A stretch of DNA of 64,000 nt from JAJKIP01 sp037200685 (GTDB taxonomy: Bacteria > Bacteroidota > Bacteroidia > Chitinophagales > Chitinophagaceae): positions 127,184 to 191,183 of the forward strand of contig JBBCIG010000002.1 in assembly GCA_037200685.1 (NCBI GenBank). Direction: 5' to 3'. Each line of letters starts with the position of its first letter. The stretch's first letter is position 1. A model generated the notes under the pieces. The model made no database searches. It saw only the letters and a list, made by a program, of their open reading frames with translations, and was not told the origin of the DNA. Both the position numbers and the translations under genes were made by a program. Positions 35,601 through 46,314 of the stretch are shown here, piece after piece.

Positions 35601-38040
35601 ATAATACCAGTCCCTTTTTATTCCAAAGAAAACATTCTGCGTATATATATCTATAGAACTGCCACGGCTTACAGGGCGACCCGTTTCATCAAATACTGTT
35701 GTATAGAAATTCGCTTGTAAAACGCCTTTGTTTACATAATCAGCCGAAACATCAAAAACTTCAGTCGCATTTCCTTCAGCATCTGTTTTTCCTTCTCTTA
35801 CTATTTTGTCAAAAAAACTATTTTGATTGGTGAGGCTGAAATCATAATCAGCAAATTTTTCGGGTGAAAAATATTTTTGCTTCACCTGTATTTCCGTTTC
35901 GTAATTACGGTTAGCCGCAGGCGGTCCAAAGAAATTCACGGCGTTAATAGAAAGGTTTGCGATTTCGCTTGCCCGTAAAAATTCTTTATCCAGTTTTGTA
36001 TTTACGCGGATGCGATCGGGTACAAACTCTTCAATAGAAAAATTCTTCGAAGCAAGCAACACATCATTGGATGTATAGATTTCCAAAGTATAGCTACCGG
36101 TAATGGCCGATGTGGCAATATCAACGCTTCCTTCCACAGAACCTTCTTCATTAAGGTTTTTGCGAAATGACTTTAATTCTTTTCCGTTTGGCATCAGGAA
36201 TTTCATTTTCAGTGGTATATCGCCGGGGCTTTTCCATTTGCGGTCACGAACGATCACGGAAAAATTCACTTTTTCACCCGGACGATAAATATCCCTTTCC
36301 GCATATACAAAAGCATCGAAACCACTTGGGTTATTTCTTTTGCCGCCCACTTCAAATCGTGATGTATTAACCTTTGTACTGCTAAATGGAAGATAATTGA
36401 AATCATCAGCCGTTTTGGCGATGATCATTGCGGGTTTGAATCCGCTGAAATCTTTTTTGGAATAAGCGATTTCAGCCACCCCTTCTTTATTCGTAGCGCC
36501 GGTACCGATCAATTGATTATTCGTAGAATAAACAGATATATCCACGCCGTCGACTGGATTTGCTGTTTTAAGTGAATTGGTAAAAACAAATATTTTGTCT
36601 TGCCCTTCTTTGGCGATCAAACCCAGGTCTGATAAAGAAATAAAGCGGCTGTCTTTTACCCAATAATCTTCCGTAGAACGAATAACCACATGATAAATAC
36701 CTTTTATTTCCGGCAGCCGGTCTTCAAACTGCGAGAAGTTCAATAACCGGCCTGCACCGCTTTTGGGTAATGACCTCGTGTCAATTTCTTTTTCATAAAT
36801 AACATCCCCCATCATCACATCACCGCCTTCTTCAGAATAATCGCCTTCATAATCCTCATAGCTCGCATAGCTGGCTTTTGTTTCCTTTGGATAATAACCA
36901 TAGCGTTGCGCCATCAGCAGGTTATTCTCATATATTTTGGAAATAACCAGTTTCACCTTCGGGATATTGGTTATTTGTACTTCAATATTCTTTCCGCCTT
37001 TTTTAGAAAGATAAACGGCCTTGCTATTGGTAAAACTGATTGCCGCTTCCAATTCGCCAAACGCAACGCTACCGCCATAATCTTCTTTCAACGTTCCGCC
37101 GATCTTACCTCTTAATCCTTTGATGATAGTTAATGCATAACTCTTTTCTACATCGAATTTATCACTGCGGATGGTAAACCCACTTTCTGTCAACTCAGTT
37201 GTATAGCCAAGATCAGGATCAAATTTTACAAATGACTTCAGGCTTTCCGCAGCTAATTGCTGGCTGGTAACAACTGTCACCACGCCTTCTGTTCCATCAT
37301 GCTGGGATTCTATATTCTGAATAGTAAGTGAATAAGGAGAAGGAATAGTAAAAGAAGCCGTGATCGGTTCAGCAGTTGAATTATTGCCGCTCTCGGGTTT
37401 CAATCCTTTATTGATAATGACTTTCGCATTCAGGTCTTTATCTTCCTGTTTAATACCATTGATACGGACAGACATTTTATTATCCGGCGACAGTGTAACC
37501 TGGCTGAAGTCAACTTTCTTACCATCAACTTCTACCGAAAGCTTATCCTTTAAATCGTCGGGTTTAATGCGGTAATTAAAAAAGAGATTTAGTTGAGGTA
37601 CCGGCATTTTTACTTCCCTCATCCTGCAGCATCCATATCACCTGTGAATTATCCAGCGTGAGATCTGGCGTATGAAATTTTATATCATCCCCGTCAGTTA
37701 CTTTATCATATTTACTGTACTTCAACACAGCGCTTTTAATCGAAGCGTTATAGGTAGTTGCAGGTGACAAAGGCTGCGATGGCGAAAACACTAACTGGTC
37801 GGGGCTTTCCCAGCGAAAACGTCCGTGTATTTCCGGTTCAAAAGAGATATAATCTGCCGAATCCCATATATTCAGCATGGAATCGGATACAAGAGATTGG
37901 TTGAAACGAAAGACGAGATTGCCTAATTGCGGCACTTCTTCTTTGGCATTCGTATAGCTGAGGGTGACAGCATTTTTGTTGCAGGCAGCAAAAAAAAAGA
38001 AGATAACAGCAATCGCAGAAAGAAAGTTTTTGATACGCAT
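32637..38040 (-). CDS. Alpha-2-macroglobulin family lipoprotein (one frame shift)
   Basis: About 1800 residues once one base is corrected. It begins with a lipoprotein signal (MRIKNFLSAIAVIFFFFAAC) and has the bacterial A2M layout: MG-type beta-sandwich domains, a bait region (QDLYRPGEKV-type ERDIYRPGEKVNF), a thioester domain with YPYGCTEQTVSS near residue 1342 that keeps the Cys-x-x-Gln pair, and a C-terminal receptor-like domain. It is thought to trap invading proteases in the periplasm. The frame breaks near 37617 in CCC (minus GGG); removing one base joins MLQDE to VKMPVPQLN. It is divergent from pbpC, the partner gene of this family in many bacteria. Confidence 0.85.
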
Positions 38041-38338
38041 ATGGTGTGGTTAAAAGTTTGGCGCCGAAAAGATAAGTTAAAGAAATTTGACGAAGCGAAC
38101 AGGGGTAGAATCTTTTTGCACAAAAGCTTATTTGGCTTTCAGCGGAAAAGCAGAATTTAGCAGGTTTAAGAGAACTAAGGGGGAATATCTCTTGGAGGCC
38201 TGGACAGATCTGTGTCCATAAAAATTGAAAGATTTGGAACGAAAGATAGAGAACCTGAAATAAGCGTTGCAAACTTCTTAAAATATTTTTTATAAAAGGG
38301 TTGCCAACTAAAAAATTCGTAACCACGTCGAATAACAA
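38041..38338. other. Divergent promoter region between A2M and pbpC
   Basis: About 300 bases with no coding frame that resembles its neighbours. It should contain both promoters. No exact TTG-N20-TAnnTTTG pair or operator was recognised. Confidence 0.3.
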
Positions 38339-40671
38339 ATGCGTAAAATCAGGATCACCAAACGCCACATTACCCGGTTTTTTAAACGGCTTGGAATAGC
38401 TATCATTGGTTTATTCCTACTCTTCCTGCTGTTGAACTGGATATTTCCCGTCCCTGATAAGATCGAATACTCTACCATAATCACAGACAATAAAAGGAGA
38501 AATCATCAATGCGTACCTGACCAGCGACCAACAATGGCGGATGAAAACAGAATTGGATGAAATCTCTCCACTGCTGCGCAAAACTATTATTGCCAAAGAA
38601 GATAAATACTTTTATTCGCATCCGGGCGTCAATCCACTTGCCGTAACAAGGGCTTTTTTTAAAAATATCTTCCGGATGAAAAGGACTTCCGGGGCCAGTA
38701 CTATCACCATGCAGGTAGCAAGGGCGCTGGAGCACCGGAAACGAAATATTTTCAGCAAGATCATTGAAATGTTCAGGGCCTTTCAACTGGAATGGAAATA
38801 CAGTAAAGATGAAATATTACAAATGTACCTGAACCTTGTTCCCTACGGCGGTAATATCGAAGGCGTAAAGGCGGCCTCTTATTTATATTTTAAAAAGAAC
38901 CCGGATCATTTGTCCCTGGCGGAAATAACATCGCTGAGCATTATCCCAAACCGTCCCTCTACCCTAGTAATAGGGAAAAATAATGGCGGCATCCTTGAAG
39001 AAAGGAACAGGTGGCTGAAAAAATTTGCTGATGACAACGTTTTTACCCAAAAAGAAATTGAAGACGCACTGGCGGAACCACTAACAGCAACAAGGGGGAC
39101 AGTGCCGCATTACATTCCCCATCTCGCCTATAAGTTAAAAAAACATGGAGGCACTTCCATTGAAACAACGATTAATCTCAACACGCAATTAAAAACAGAA
39201 AAGCTGGTAGAAGATTATGTGCGGTCACAGCGCTTAAGAAATATTAAAAATGCCCGCCGTTATTATATTGGATAATAAAACACACCAGGTCATTTCTTAT
39301 ATCGGGTCTTCTAATTTTTATGACACGCTGGTGGCGGACAGGTGAACGGTGCAGACGCAATCAGGCAACCGGGCAGTACATTAAAGCCACTACTCTATGG
39401 AATTTGTTTTGATGAAGGGTTGCTTACACCAAATTCAGTGATCACTGACGTTGCGGTAAACTACCAGGGCTATGCGCCGGATAAACTATGATAAGAAGCT
39501 AAATGGATACGTTACGACCGAGTATGCACTGGAACATTCTCGTTAATATTCCCGCAGTAAAAAAGTTTAAAGTTATTAGGACAGGAAAAACTCAATCATA
39601 AACTTTCTATTTGCAATTTTAAACAAATACAAAAAGACCAGCGCAAGCTCGGCTTATCCATGATACTTGGCGGTTGCGGCACTACGTTGGAAGAACTCAC
39701 CGGCCTGTTTTCCTCCTTTGCAAATGATGGTTAATATATCGCTCCGTCTTTTATACAAGGTGATTCAATTCATTCCAAAATAAATTTGATCAGTCCCGCC
39801 GCGAACTATATGAATCAATGAAATTTTATCCAAAGTAAACCGGCCTGATTTCCCATTAAACTGGACTGCCACCGAACGGATGCCTAAAATCGCATGGAAA
39901 ACAGGAACAAGCTATGGCAGAAGAGATGCGTGGAGCATTGGTTATAAAAAAAACTATACGGTCGGCATTTGGGTAGGAAATTTTTCCGGTGTTGGTGTTG
40001 CCGATCTTAGCGGTTCCAACGTAGCGACACCTTTATTGTTTAAGATTTTTAATACGATTGATTATGACAGCGATGAATCATGGTTTACGCAACCAAAGGA
40101 CTGTGATATAAGACAAGTATGCAGTGAAACAGGATTAGTTCCTTCAGATCATTGCACGAATATCGTCACCGATTATTTATTCCATTGATATCTTCCACCA
40201 AAGTTTGTGACAACTGGCAGGAGATCATGATCAGTCCCGATGAAAAAATTATCTTACTGCAAAAGTTGTGCGCCACAAACCGGCTATAAAAAGAAATGGT
40301 AATATAAATAATCGAACCGGATATGCAGGCCTGGTACAATGAAAATGGTTTAACCTACCAACAGTTACCTCCTCATAATCCCGATTGCGAATTAATATTT
40401 AAAGGCAATGCGCCTTTTATTACATTTCCTGTAAACGGAACTGAATACATGATCAATAAAAAAGATCCCGAACCCCTGCAATTGGTTTGCAAAACAGCAA
40501 ATGATGTCAGCAAAGTGTATTGGTATATCAATAATAAATTTTACAAGAGTTGTAGATGCAGGCGAAAAACAATTCTTTGTTCCCGATGAAGGCCCGGTGA
40601 AAATTTCCTGCACAGATGATAAAGGAAGGAACAGGGATATAAAAATCACGGTGAAGCTGGTGAATTTATAA
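38339..40671 (+). pseudogene. pbpC: Penicillin-binding protein 1C, heavily frame-shifted
   Basis: Reading across frames gives a complete PBP1C. It has an N-terminal membrane helix (LGIAIIGLFLLFLLLNWIF); a glycosyltransferase domain with catalytic KEDKYFYSHPGV and RTSGASTITMQVAR; a transpeptidase domain with SxxK in PGSTLKPLLYG, SxN in a broken HS-LNIPAVK and KTG in WKTGTSYGRRDAW; and a BiPBP_C tail (FITFPVNGTEYMI). The frame changes at least eight times (for example near 38497, 39255, 39345, 39485, 39530, 39735, 40185 and 40545). All catalytic motifs survive, so errors in the sequence are more likely than decay, but the density is far above neighbouring genes. It is divergent from the A2M gene. 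Confidence 0.75.
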
Positions 40672-40727
40672 ATGCATGCAATACTTTCCAATAAATGGCA
40701 TATCTATTAAAAAGGAGACGTCGCAAT

Positions 40728-40797
40728 TGCTGAGTAAAGAACAGAAAGATGAATGGAGCGTCGCAACAGACGATGATAGTAGCAATACAGCCGGGTA
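40728..40797 (+). repeat. Dispersed repeat family A, copy 4
   Basis: TTGCTGAGTAAAGAACAGAA, a TGGAGCGTCGCAACAGACG core and GATGATAGTAGCAATACAG, ending AGCCGGGTAAAG. It lies between the convergent pbpC and amine oxidase genes. Confidence 0.8.
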
Positions 40798-40813
40798 AAG
40801 AAAATAAAATTAA

Positions 40814-42173
40814 TTAAATTTTCGCCGCAGCTTCTTCACCAGTATTGATCGCACCTTCCATGAAACCCTGCCAATCGGCTAAATGTTCGCCGGCAAAATG
40901 TGTATGATATGTGAACGCCTCAGGATGGGCATCACCCGGAACCACTGCCCTTTTCCATACACCGCATAAGAACCAAATGAATACTGGTCATTTCCCCAAT
41001 AATAATTGGTTTGTTTTTCCAGCAATGCTTTTACGTCACCAAAATGAGGTTGCAATGTTTGCTGGATCATATTCATTTTCCATTCATCACTTTGGTTGGC
41101 AACCACGGCCGCTTTTTCGCCAATCGTATAAGAGATCAATACGCCTTTAGCGGATTTTGATTTTTAGTAGCATGATAAAAATAATGCGGCGATTGGTCCG
41201 TAATCATATCAAAACTTTCATCTTTCCAGAAACGTTCGGTGAATAACAACGGGTTTTTATTGATGCGGGCATACTGCAATTCATTCATCGCATTGATTTG
41301 ATCTGTTGGTAAGCCCGGTTCCCATTTTATTTTCTTTACAGCAAATGTTGGCGCCGTACAAATAATCTTATCGCCGGTGAATGATTCGCCATTATCACAA
41401 TAGACTTTCACGCCACCGGTGCTGGTTTGAACGATGCGATTCACCGTATGCTGCAACCTGATATTACTTTCGCCAATTTTCTCGGCTATCTTTTTCGCCA
41501 GCATACTGTTGCCGCCTTTTATCTTAAGGTCCATTTCATTTTTCTCACTGCTTTCGGCATATTCAGCCAATGCAGCAAAGGCCGATACGCTGCGGATCGT
41601 TTCTCCGAAATCGGTGCTGTCCAATAATTCCCGTATATCCAAATCCCTTCCTTCACAACCATTTTCTACAAGGAAGCGCCACCAATCCATTTTATCTAAT
41701 TTCAACTTTTCAGCCTGTGTCATCTTTGGATAATGATCAATGATCGCTTTGAATTTTTTGTTCCAGTCATCGCTGTAGTTCCATTCATTCTTGCCATAAT
41801 ATTTTCCTTTATAAATAAGATGCGAATCAAACTGGTTGTTGATTAAATCTAAACCAAACTCGTTGCACAAATTGTGCAATCGCTCATGTGAGTTGCCCAC
41901 CCATTCACCGCCCAGTTCAATGACGAGGTTTTCTTTTTCATCAATGGTATGGGAAAATACTCGGCCGCTGATCCTGTTGCGGGATTCCAGTATTACAAAA
42001 TCTATTTTCTTTTTGGAGAGATAATAGGCTGCGGTCAAGCCTGCGAAACCTGCACCGATAATAATAACCTTCGGTCTCTTCGGAATAAAAAAATTGCTAA
42101 ATGAAGAAGATGCTAATAAAATACCGCCTGCAGCCAGCGATGTTTCTTTAAGGAATTCCCTGCGTGAACTCAT
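40814..42173 (-). CDS. Tat-exported FAD amine oxidase (two frame shifts)
   Basis: About 453 residues after correction. The start is the ATG at 42173, giving a twin-arginine signal MSSRREFLKETSLAAGG; the frame could extend to 42230. The FAD-binding GxGxxG is VIIIGAGFAGLTAAYYL, followed by ESRNRISGRVFS and the monoamine-oxidase ELGGEWVG. The reading frame breaks near 41143 (an A missing in an A-run; NQKSAKGVLISY restored) and near 40936 (a C missing; GQWFPGDAHPEAF restored). The corrected end is HFAGEHLADWQGFMEGAINTGEEAAAKI. It probably oxidises amines in the periplasm; the substrate is unknown. Confidence 0.78.
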
Positions 42174-42264
42174 AACAGAATTTTGGTGGTAGGTGGTGGT
42201 GGTAATAATAACAGGCCGTAAGTTCTGCATTTTGATTCAATCAGCAATACCTGATATGAGTTAA

Positions 42265-42296
42265 TAAAAAAACCCTTTACGAATTGTAAAGGGTTT
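42265..42296 (-). terminator. Terminator of the DUF2807 gene
   Basis: AAACCCTTTAC (42270-42280) pairs perfectly with GTAAAGGGTTT (42286-42296), an 11-bp stem, with T on the minus strand from the preceding A-run. Confidence 0.9.
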
Positions 42297-42314
42297 ACAT
42301 TTCATTTAATCTTT

Positions 42315-43037
42315 TCAATCCATTCTCTTCACGCTTCCCGCACCACTGATGTTTTGATCAATTGCGGGGTTGCCCTTGTATTTTATATTTGCAGCGCCAC
42401 TCACTTCCACATCTAATTTTACACTGGCCGACACTTCCGCATTTCCCGCCCCGGATATACCTACGCTTACATTCTCGGCTATCAAATTGAAACATTTGAA
42501 GTCACTGCTGCCAGAGCCGTCGAGAATCAATTCTTTTGTTTGACCCCCCAATTCCGCATAGCTGGCGCCGGAAAGGCCCGCATTTACTTTCGGAGAATTA
42601 ACGTTCAACACCAGTTTGCTCGCCCCGCTCATATCAATATCTATTCCTTCGGGATTGGTCAGGTCATTCTGACCATATACTTTACAGGCGCCGGAAATTT
42701 CTATCCCTTTATATAGCGGTGCGCTGACATACACTTTCAATCTTGTTGTTTCAAGACTGGTATTGTCTTCCTGCTTTATACGCAGCACATTATCGCCTCT
42801 TACTTCGGTGATGATGTATTGCTGCAGGTTTTCGTCCGTTTCTACTTTCACCGAGAAGGAATTATCCTGTGTAATATATACATCTACCGCACCGCTCACA
42901 TCAATACCGGTAAAATTACCGGCGCTCCGGGTTTCCGTGATAACATTCCCGTTTCCATGCACCCTGTTACCAAAGAAAGAATGACAGGAGGAAACAGTTG
43001 TTATAATAAGAACTGAAAAAATAATTTGCTTTAGCAT
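42315..43037 (-). CDS. DUF2807 (GIN-domain) secreted beta-helix protein
   Basis: 240 residues from the ATG at 43037. The upstream extension of the frame overlaps guaA and is rejected. It has a lipoprotein-like signal MLKQIIFSVLIITTVSSC, then the head GIN domain with repeated hydrophobic/Gly turns (VEISGAC, IDMSGAS, GLSGASY, DGSGSSD, GISGAGN, VEVSGAAN, NISGAGS), giving a parallel beta-helix. The family is common in Bacteroidota envelopes; the function is unknown, with adhesin-like ideas unproven. Confidence 0.82.
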   Translation of the reverse strand: MLKQIIFSVLIITTVSSCHSFFGNRVHGNGNVITETRSAGNFTGIDVSGAVDVYITQDNSFSVKVETDENLQQYIITEVRGDNVLRIKQEDNTSLETTRLKVYVSAPLYKGIEISGACKVYGQNDLTNPEGIDIDMSGASKLVLNVNSPKVNAGLSGASYAELGGQTKELILDGSGSSDFKCFNLIAENVSVGISGAGNAEVSASVKLDVEVSGAANIKYKGNPAIDQNISGAGSVKRMD

Positions 43038-43169
43038 AATACAAAGTTTTAGGTCGTCCCGTAATGCGAATCTATTTCTTTTCCGCCCGTTTGACGCTCC
43101 GGATAAGGGATAGGTTACAGCCAAAACTCCGAAATCCGCAACTGCCGACTGTTCTTTACCTTCGCAGCC

Positions 43170-44705
43170 ATGACGGAAAAGATACTGATCCTTGATTTTG
43201 GCTCCCAATATACCCAGTTAATTGCCAGGGCCGTAAGAGAAGCCAATGTGTACTGCGAAATAATCCCCTACACCAAAAATTTTGAGTTTGAACCCGGCCT
43301 GAAAGGCATCATCCTTTCCGGCTCGCCATTTTCTGTAAATGAAGCCAATGCACCGGATGTAAACGTTGAAAGTTTCATTGAAAAAGTGCCGGTGCTGGGT
43401 GTTTGTTACGGAGCGCAATTAACCGCCAAACGTTTTGGCGGTCGTGTAGAAAAAAGTAATAAACGGGAATATGGCCGTGCCGTCTTGCACAAAGAAAAAG
43501 AAGATGTCTTATTTAATAATGTAGCGGAAACATCGCAGGTATGGATGAGCCATGCCGATACGATATTGGAATTGCCGAAAAATTTTGAATTGCTGGCAAC
43601 GACGGAAAGTATACCTATTGCTGCATTCAAAAAAAACGGCACAGGAACAAACGCTTTGTATGGGGTGCAGTTTCATCCTGAAGTATATCATTCCAAAGAA
43701 GGAAAAAAGATTTTGAACAACTTCCTCGTAAATGTTTGCGGTTGCTCCCAGGATTGGACACCGGCGCATTTTATTTCCGATACCGTTGCCGCATTAAAAA
43801 AACAAATCGGCGACAGGAAAGTGATCATGGCGCTGAGCGGCGGTGTTGATTCAACCGTTGCAGCTACTTTAATTACCCGTGCGATCGGCGTGAACCTGTT
43901 CGGAATATTTGTAGACAATGGTGTGCTGCGCAAAGATGAGTTTGAAAACGTATTGACCACTTATGCAAAACTCGGCCTGAATGTAAAAGGTATCGATGCC
44001 AAGCAACGATTTTATGATGCACTTGCCGGTGAAACCGACCCGGAAACAAAACGCAAAACAATCGGCCGCTTATTTATTGATATTTTCCAGGAAGAAGCAA
44101 AACATATCGAGGGCATTGAAATCCTCGGGCAGGGAACGATCTATCCTGATGTTATTGAAAGTGTATCGGTGCACGGGCCTTCGGTTACGATTAAATCGCA
44201 TCACAACGTAGGCGGCTTACCCGAAAAAATGCACCTCACTCTCATCGAACCGTTGCGATCTCTCTTTAAAGATGAAGTAAGAAAAGTTGGAAAAGAACTA
44301 GGCATTCCCGCAGAAATGATCGATCGCCATCCATTTCCCGGCCCTGGTTTAGCTATCCGGATTTTAGGCGAAATCACCGAAGAAAAGGTACGGTTGTTGC
44401 AGGAAGCAGACCACTTGTATGTTAAAGCACTTAAGGATAATAATCTCTATGCAACCGTATGGCAGGCCGGCGCTATCTTGTTACCGGTAAAAAGCGTTGG
44501 TGTAATGGGCGATGAAAGAACGTATGAATTTACGGTGGCGTTAAGAGCGGTGACAAGCGTGGATGGTATGACGGCGGACTGGGCGCATTTACCTTATGAA
44601 TTTTTGGCGAATATTTCCAACGAGATCATTAATAATGTAAAAGGTATAAACAGGGTGGTGTACGATATCAGCAGTAAACCGCCTGCAACGATTGAATGGG
44701 AATGA
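43170..44705 (+). CDS. guaA: GMP synthase (glutamine-hydrolysing)
   Basis: 511 residues, full length. The N-terminal class I glutamine amidotransferase has the nucleophile in GVCYGAQLTA, with His and Glu in GVQFHPEVYHS. The ATP pyrophosphatase domain has the P-loop MALSGGVDSTVAATL. The C-terminal dimerisation domain has RHPFPGPGLAIRILGE and ends KPPATIEWE. It converts XMP to GMP in the cytoplasm. A TACCTTCG string (43157-43164) six bases before the ATG resembles the -7 element, so a very short leader is possible. Confidence 0.96.
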   Translation: MTEKILILDFGSQYTQLIARAVREANVYCEIIPYTKNFEFEPGLKGIILSGSPFSVNEANAPDVNVESFIEKVPVLGVCYGAQLTAKRFGGRVEKSNKREYGRAVLHKEKEDVLFNNVAETSQVWMSHADTILELPKNFELLATTESIPIAAFKKNGTGTNALYGVQFHPEVYHSKEGKKILNNFLVNVCGCSQDWTPAHFISDTVAALKKQIGDRKVIMALSGGVDSTVAATLITRAIGVNLFGIFVDNGVLRKDEFENVLTTYAKLGLNVKGIDAKQRFYDALAGETDPETKRKTIGRLFIDIFQEEAKHIEGIEILGQGTIYPDVIESVSVHGPSVTIKSHHNVGGLPEKMHLTLIEPLRSLFKDEVRKVGKELGIPAEMIDRHPFPGPGLAIRILGEITEEKVRLLQEADHLYVKALKDNNLYATVWQAGAILLPVKSVGVMGDERTYEFTVALRAVTSVDGMTADWAHLPYEFLANISNEIINNVKGINRVVYDISSKPPATIEWE

Positions 44706-44742
44706 TGAACAATAAGCAATTGGCAATAGGCAATCTAAAACC
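44704..44742 (+). repeat. Short-unit repeat family D (GGCAATwG type), copy 1
   Basis: AACAATAAGCAATTGGCAATAGGCAATC between guaA and the next ATG. The same units occur at 51123-51157, 57797-57831 and inside lpxB at 58381-58431. This gap also marks where the downstream signal peptide begins with related short repeats. Confidence 0.65.
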
Positions 44743-44745
44743 TTT

Positions 44746-45963
44746 ATGATGAGAAAACATTTTCAACTTGTAACATTTACCCGCTTGTTTCTTGCCTTGT
44801 CCCTTGTCCCTTGTACCTTGCTCCTTGCACCTTTCCAAAGTAAAGCACAAAACGATTCATTAAAAAAACATAAGATCGCCATCTTCGCTCCTCTTTATCT
44901 TGATTCCGCTTTTGATGCCCGCAATGAATACCGTTATGCAAAAAATAATCTTCCAAAATTTATTAATACTGGTCTTGAATTTTATGAAGGTGTTCAACTG
45001 GCGCTTGATTCACTGACACAGGAAGGCGCTCAATTGGAAATATTTGTTTTTGATACCCGCTCTGCCAAAGAAACACTGGAACAACAATTAGCCAAACCGG
45101 AACTCAACGATGTAGAACTCATCATCGCACATTGCAGCAATAATGAAATGCGTTTGTTTTCGAACATCGCATTCGCCAGAAAAATTCCTTTTATCAATAC
45201 CACCATTCCCAACGATGCGGGAATAACCAACAATCCTTTCTTTGTTATTTTAAATCCTACACTCAGAACGCAATGCGAAGGCATTTATAAATTCATCCAG
45301 AAATATTATGCGCTTGATCCTATCATTGTCTTTCGAAGAAAAACATCGGCGGATGACCTGGTGAAAACGATCTTTGATGATTACAGCAAAAGCACTATGT
45401 CGGTTCCGTTGAAAATAAAATATGTAACATTGCCCGATAGCTTCACGGTTAGTCAATTGACGCCTTACCTCGACAGTACGCATAATTCATTGTGCATCGC
45501 CGGAAGCCTCGATGTAAATTTTGGCAAACGCCTTACTTTTCAACTTGCTTCTATCAACAAACAATACCGTGCTACTGTAATGGGCATGCCCACCTGGGAT
45601 GCTATTAAAGATTTCTCCAAAGCGGAATTCAAAGGCATTGAAATTATTTACACTACTCCTTTTTATAATCCAAGGGCCGATAAAGTAAGCGCCAGTATTA
45701 CGGAATATTTCAACAATCAACTTTATGCACGGCCCAGCGATATGGTATTCCGTGGTTATGAAGTCACCTGGTTGTTTTCAAAAATTTTGATGAAATACGG
45801 AAAAGACATTGCCTCCAATTTAAGCAGCAAACAAAATCATCTTTTCACCGAATACGATATTCAGCCCGTCATCAACAGGACAACCACTACACTTGATTAT
45901 TTTGAAAATAAGAAATTGTATTTCTTGAAATGGCTCGATGGCATCTATAAAATTGTAAATTAA
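44746..45963 (+). CDS. Periplasmic ligand-binding protein, branched-chain amino acid (LivK-like) fold
   Basis: 405 residues. The signal region is MMRKHFQLVTFTRLFLALSLVPCTLLLAPF followed by SKAQ. The mature part is a type I periplasmic-binding fold (KIAIFAPLYLDSAFDARNEY ... EGVQLALDSL ... VELIIAHCSNNEMRLFSNIAFARKIPFINTTIP ... ATVMGMPTWDAIKDF). There is no ABC permease nearby, so a sensing or scaffolding role is as likely as transport. The DNA coding for the signal core is built from repeated CTTGTCC/CTTGTAC units (44790-44832), an unusual way to encode leucines. Confidence 0.7.
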   Translation: MMRKHFQLVTFTRLFLALSLVPCTLLLAPFQSKAQNDSLKKHKIAIFAPLYLDSAFDARNEYRYAKNNLPKFINTGLEFYEGVQLALDSLTQEGAQLEIFVFDTRSAKETLEQQLAKPELNDVELIIAHCSNNEMRLFSNIAFARKIPFINTTIPNDAGITNNPFFVILNPTLRTQCEGIYKFIQKYYALDPIIVFRRKTSADDLVKTIFDDYSKSTMSVPLKIKYVTLPDSFTVSQLTPYLDSTHNSLCIAGSLDVNFGKRLTFQLASINKQYRATVMGMPTWDAIKDFSKAEFKGIEIIYTTPFYNPRADKVSASITEYFNNQLYARPSDMVFRGYEVTWLFSKILMKYGKDIASNLSSKQNHLFTEYDIQPVINRTTTTLDYFENKKLYFLKWLDGIYKIVN

Positions 45964-45968
45964 TTTCT

Positions 45969-46039
45969 AGCCAAGCTTCGGTTCCCTGATCATCTTCGTT
46001 GCGTCGCACTCTTGTACTTTCTATTCTTTACTCAGCATT
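45969..46039 (-). repeat. Dispersed repeat family A, copy 5 (variant half)
   Basis: Minus-strand copy with the distal variant AGCTTCGGTTCCCTGATC, then ATCTTCGTTGCGTCGCAC and TTACTCAGCATTTT. Only copy 1 at 4370 shares this distal half. Confidence 0.75.
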
Positions 46040-46058
46040 TTAGAAGAGCTCTATTGTA

Positions 46059-46230
46059 TCATACTCTTCTAAAAGCAAGGGCTGTGTGCTGTTCCTCTCC
46101 TTTAGGAGAGGCTAGGTGAGGTTCTATTCAGCATTTGCGAAATCTCCTATTTCAATTATACTTTTCTAAAAGTGAGGGCTGTGTGCAGCTTCCCTCTCCA
46201 CTTGTGGAGAGGGATAAAGGGTGAGGTTAT
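46059..46230 (+). repeat. Dispersed repeat family B, copies 2 and 3 in tandem
   Basis: Copy 2 (46059-46124): AAAGCAAGGGCTGTGTGCTG, CCTCTCC-TTTA-GGAGAGG, CTAGGTGAGGTTCT. Copy 3 (46161-46230): CTAAAAGTGAGGGCTGTGTG, CCCTCTCCACTTGTGGAGAGGG, GGTGAGGTTATATTC. Each has a strong central hairpin. The remainder of the 45964-46314 gap is promoter sequence for the cytochrome gene. Confidence 0.75.
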
Positions 46231-46314
46231 ATTCAAAGTTGAGAGCTGGTGCAGATGGCTTAGTAATTTCAAATCATTTTGTAACTTTCTCTAACAAACC
46301 ACATCACCACCAAT

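Noticed and set aside
43038..43208. Extension of the DUF2807 ORF over the guaA start
   Set aside because: It would overlap an essential gene on the other strand; a lipoprotein signal begins at 43037.
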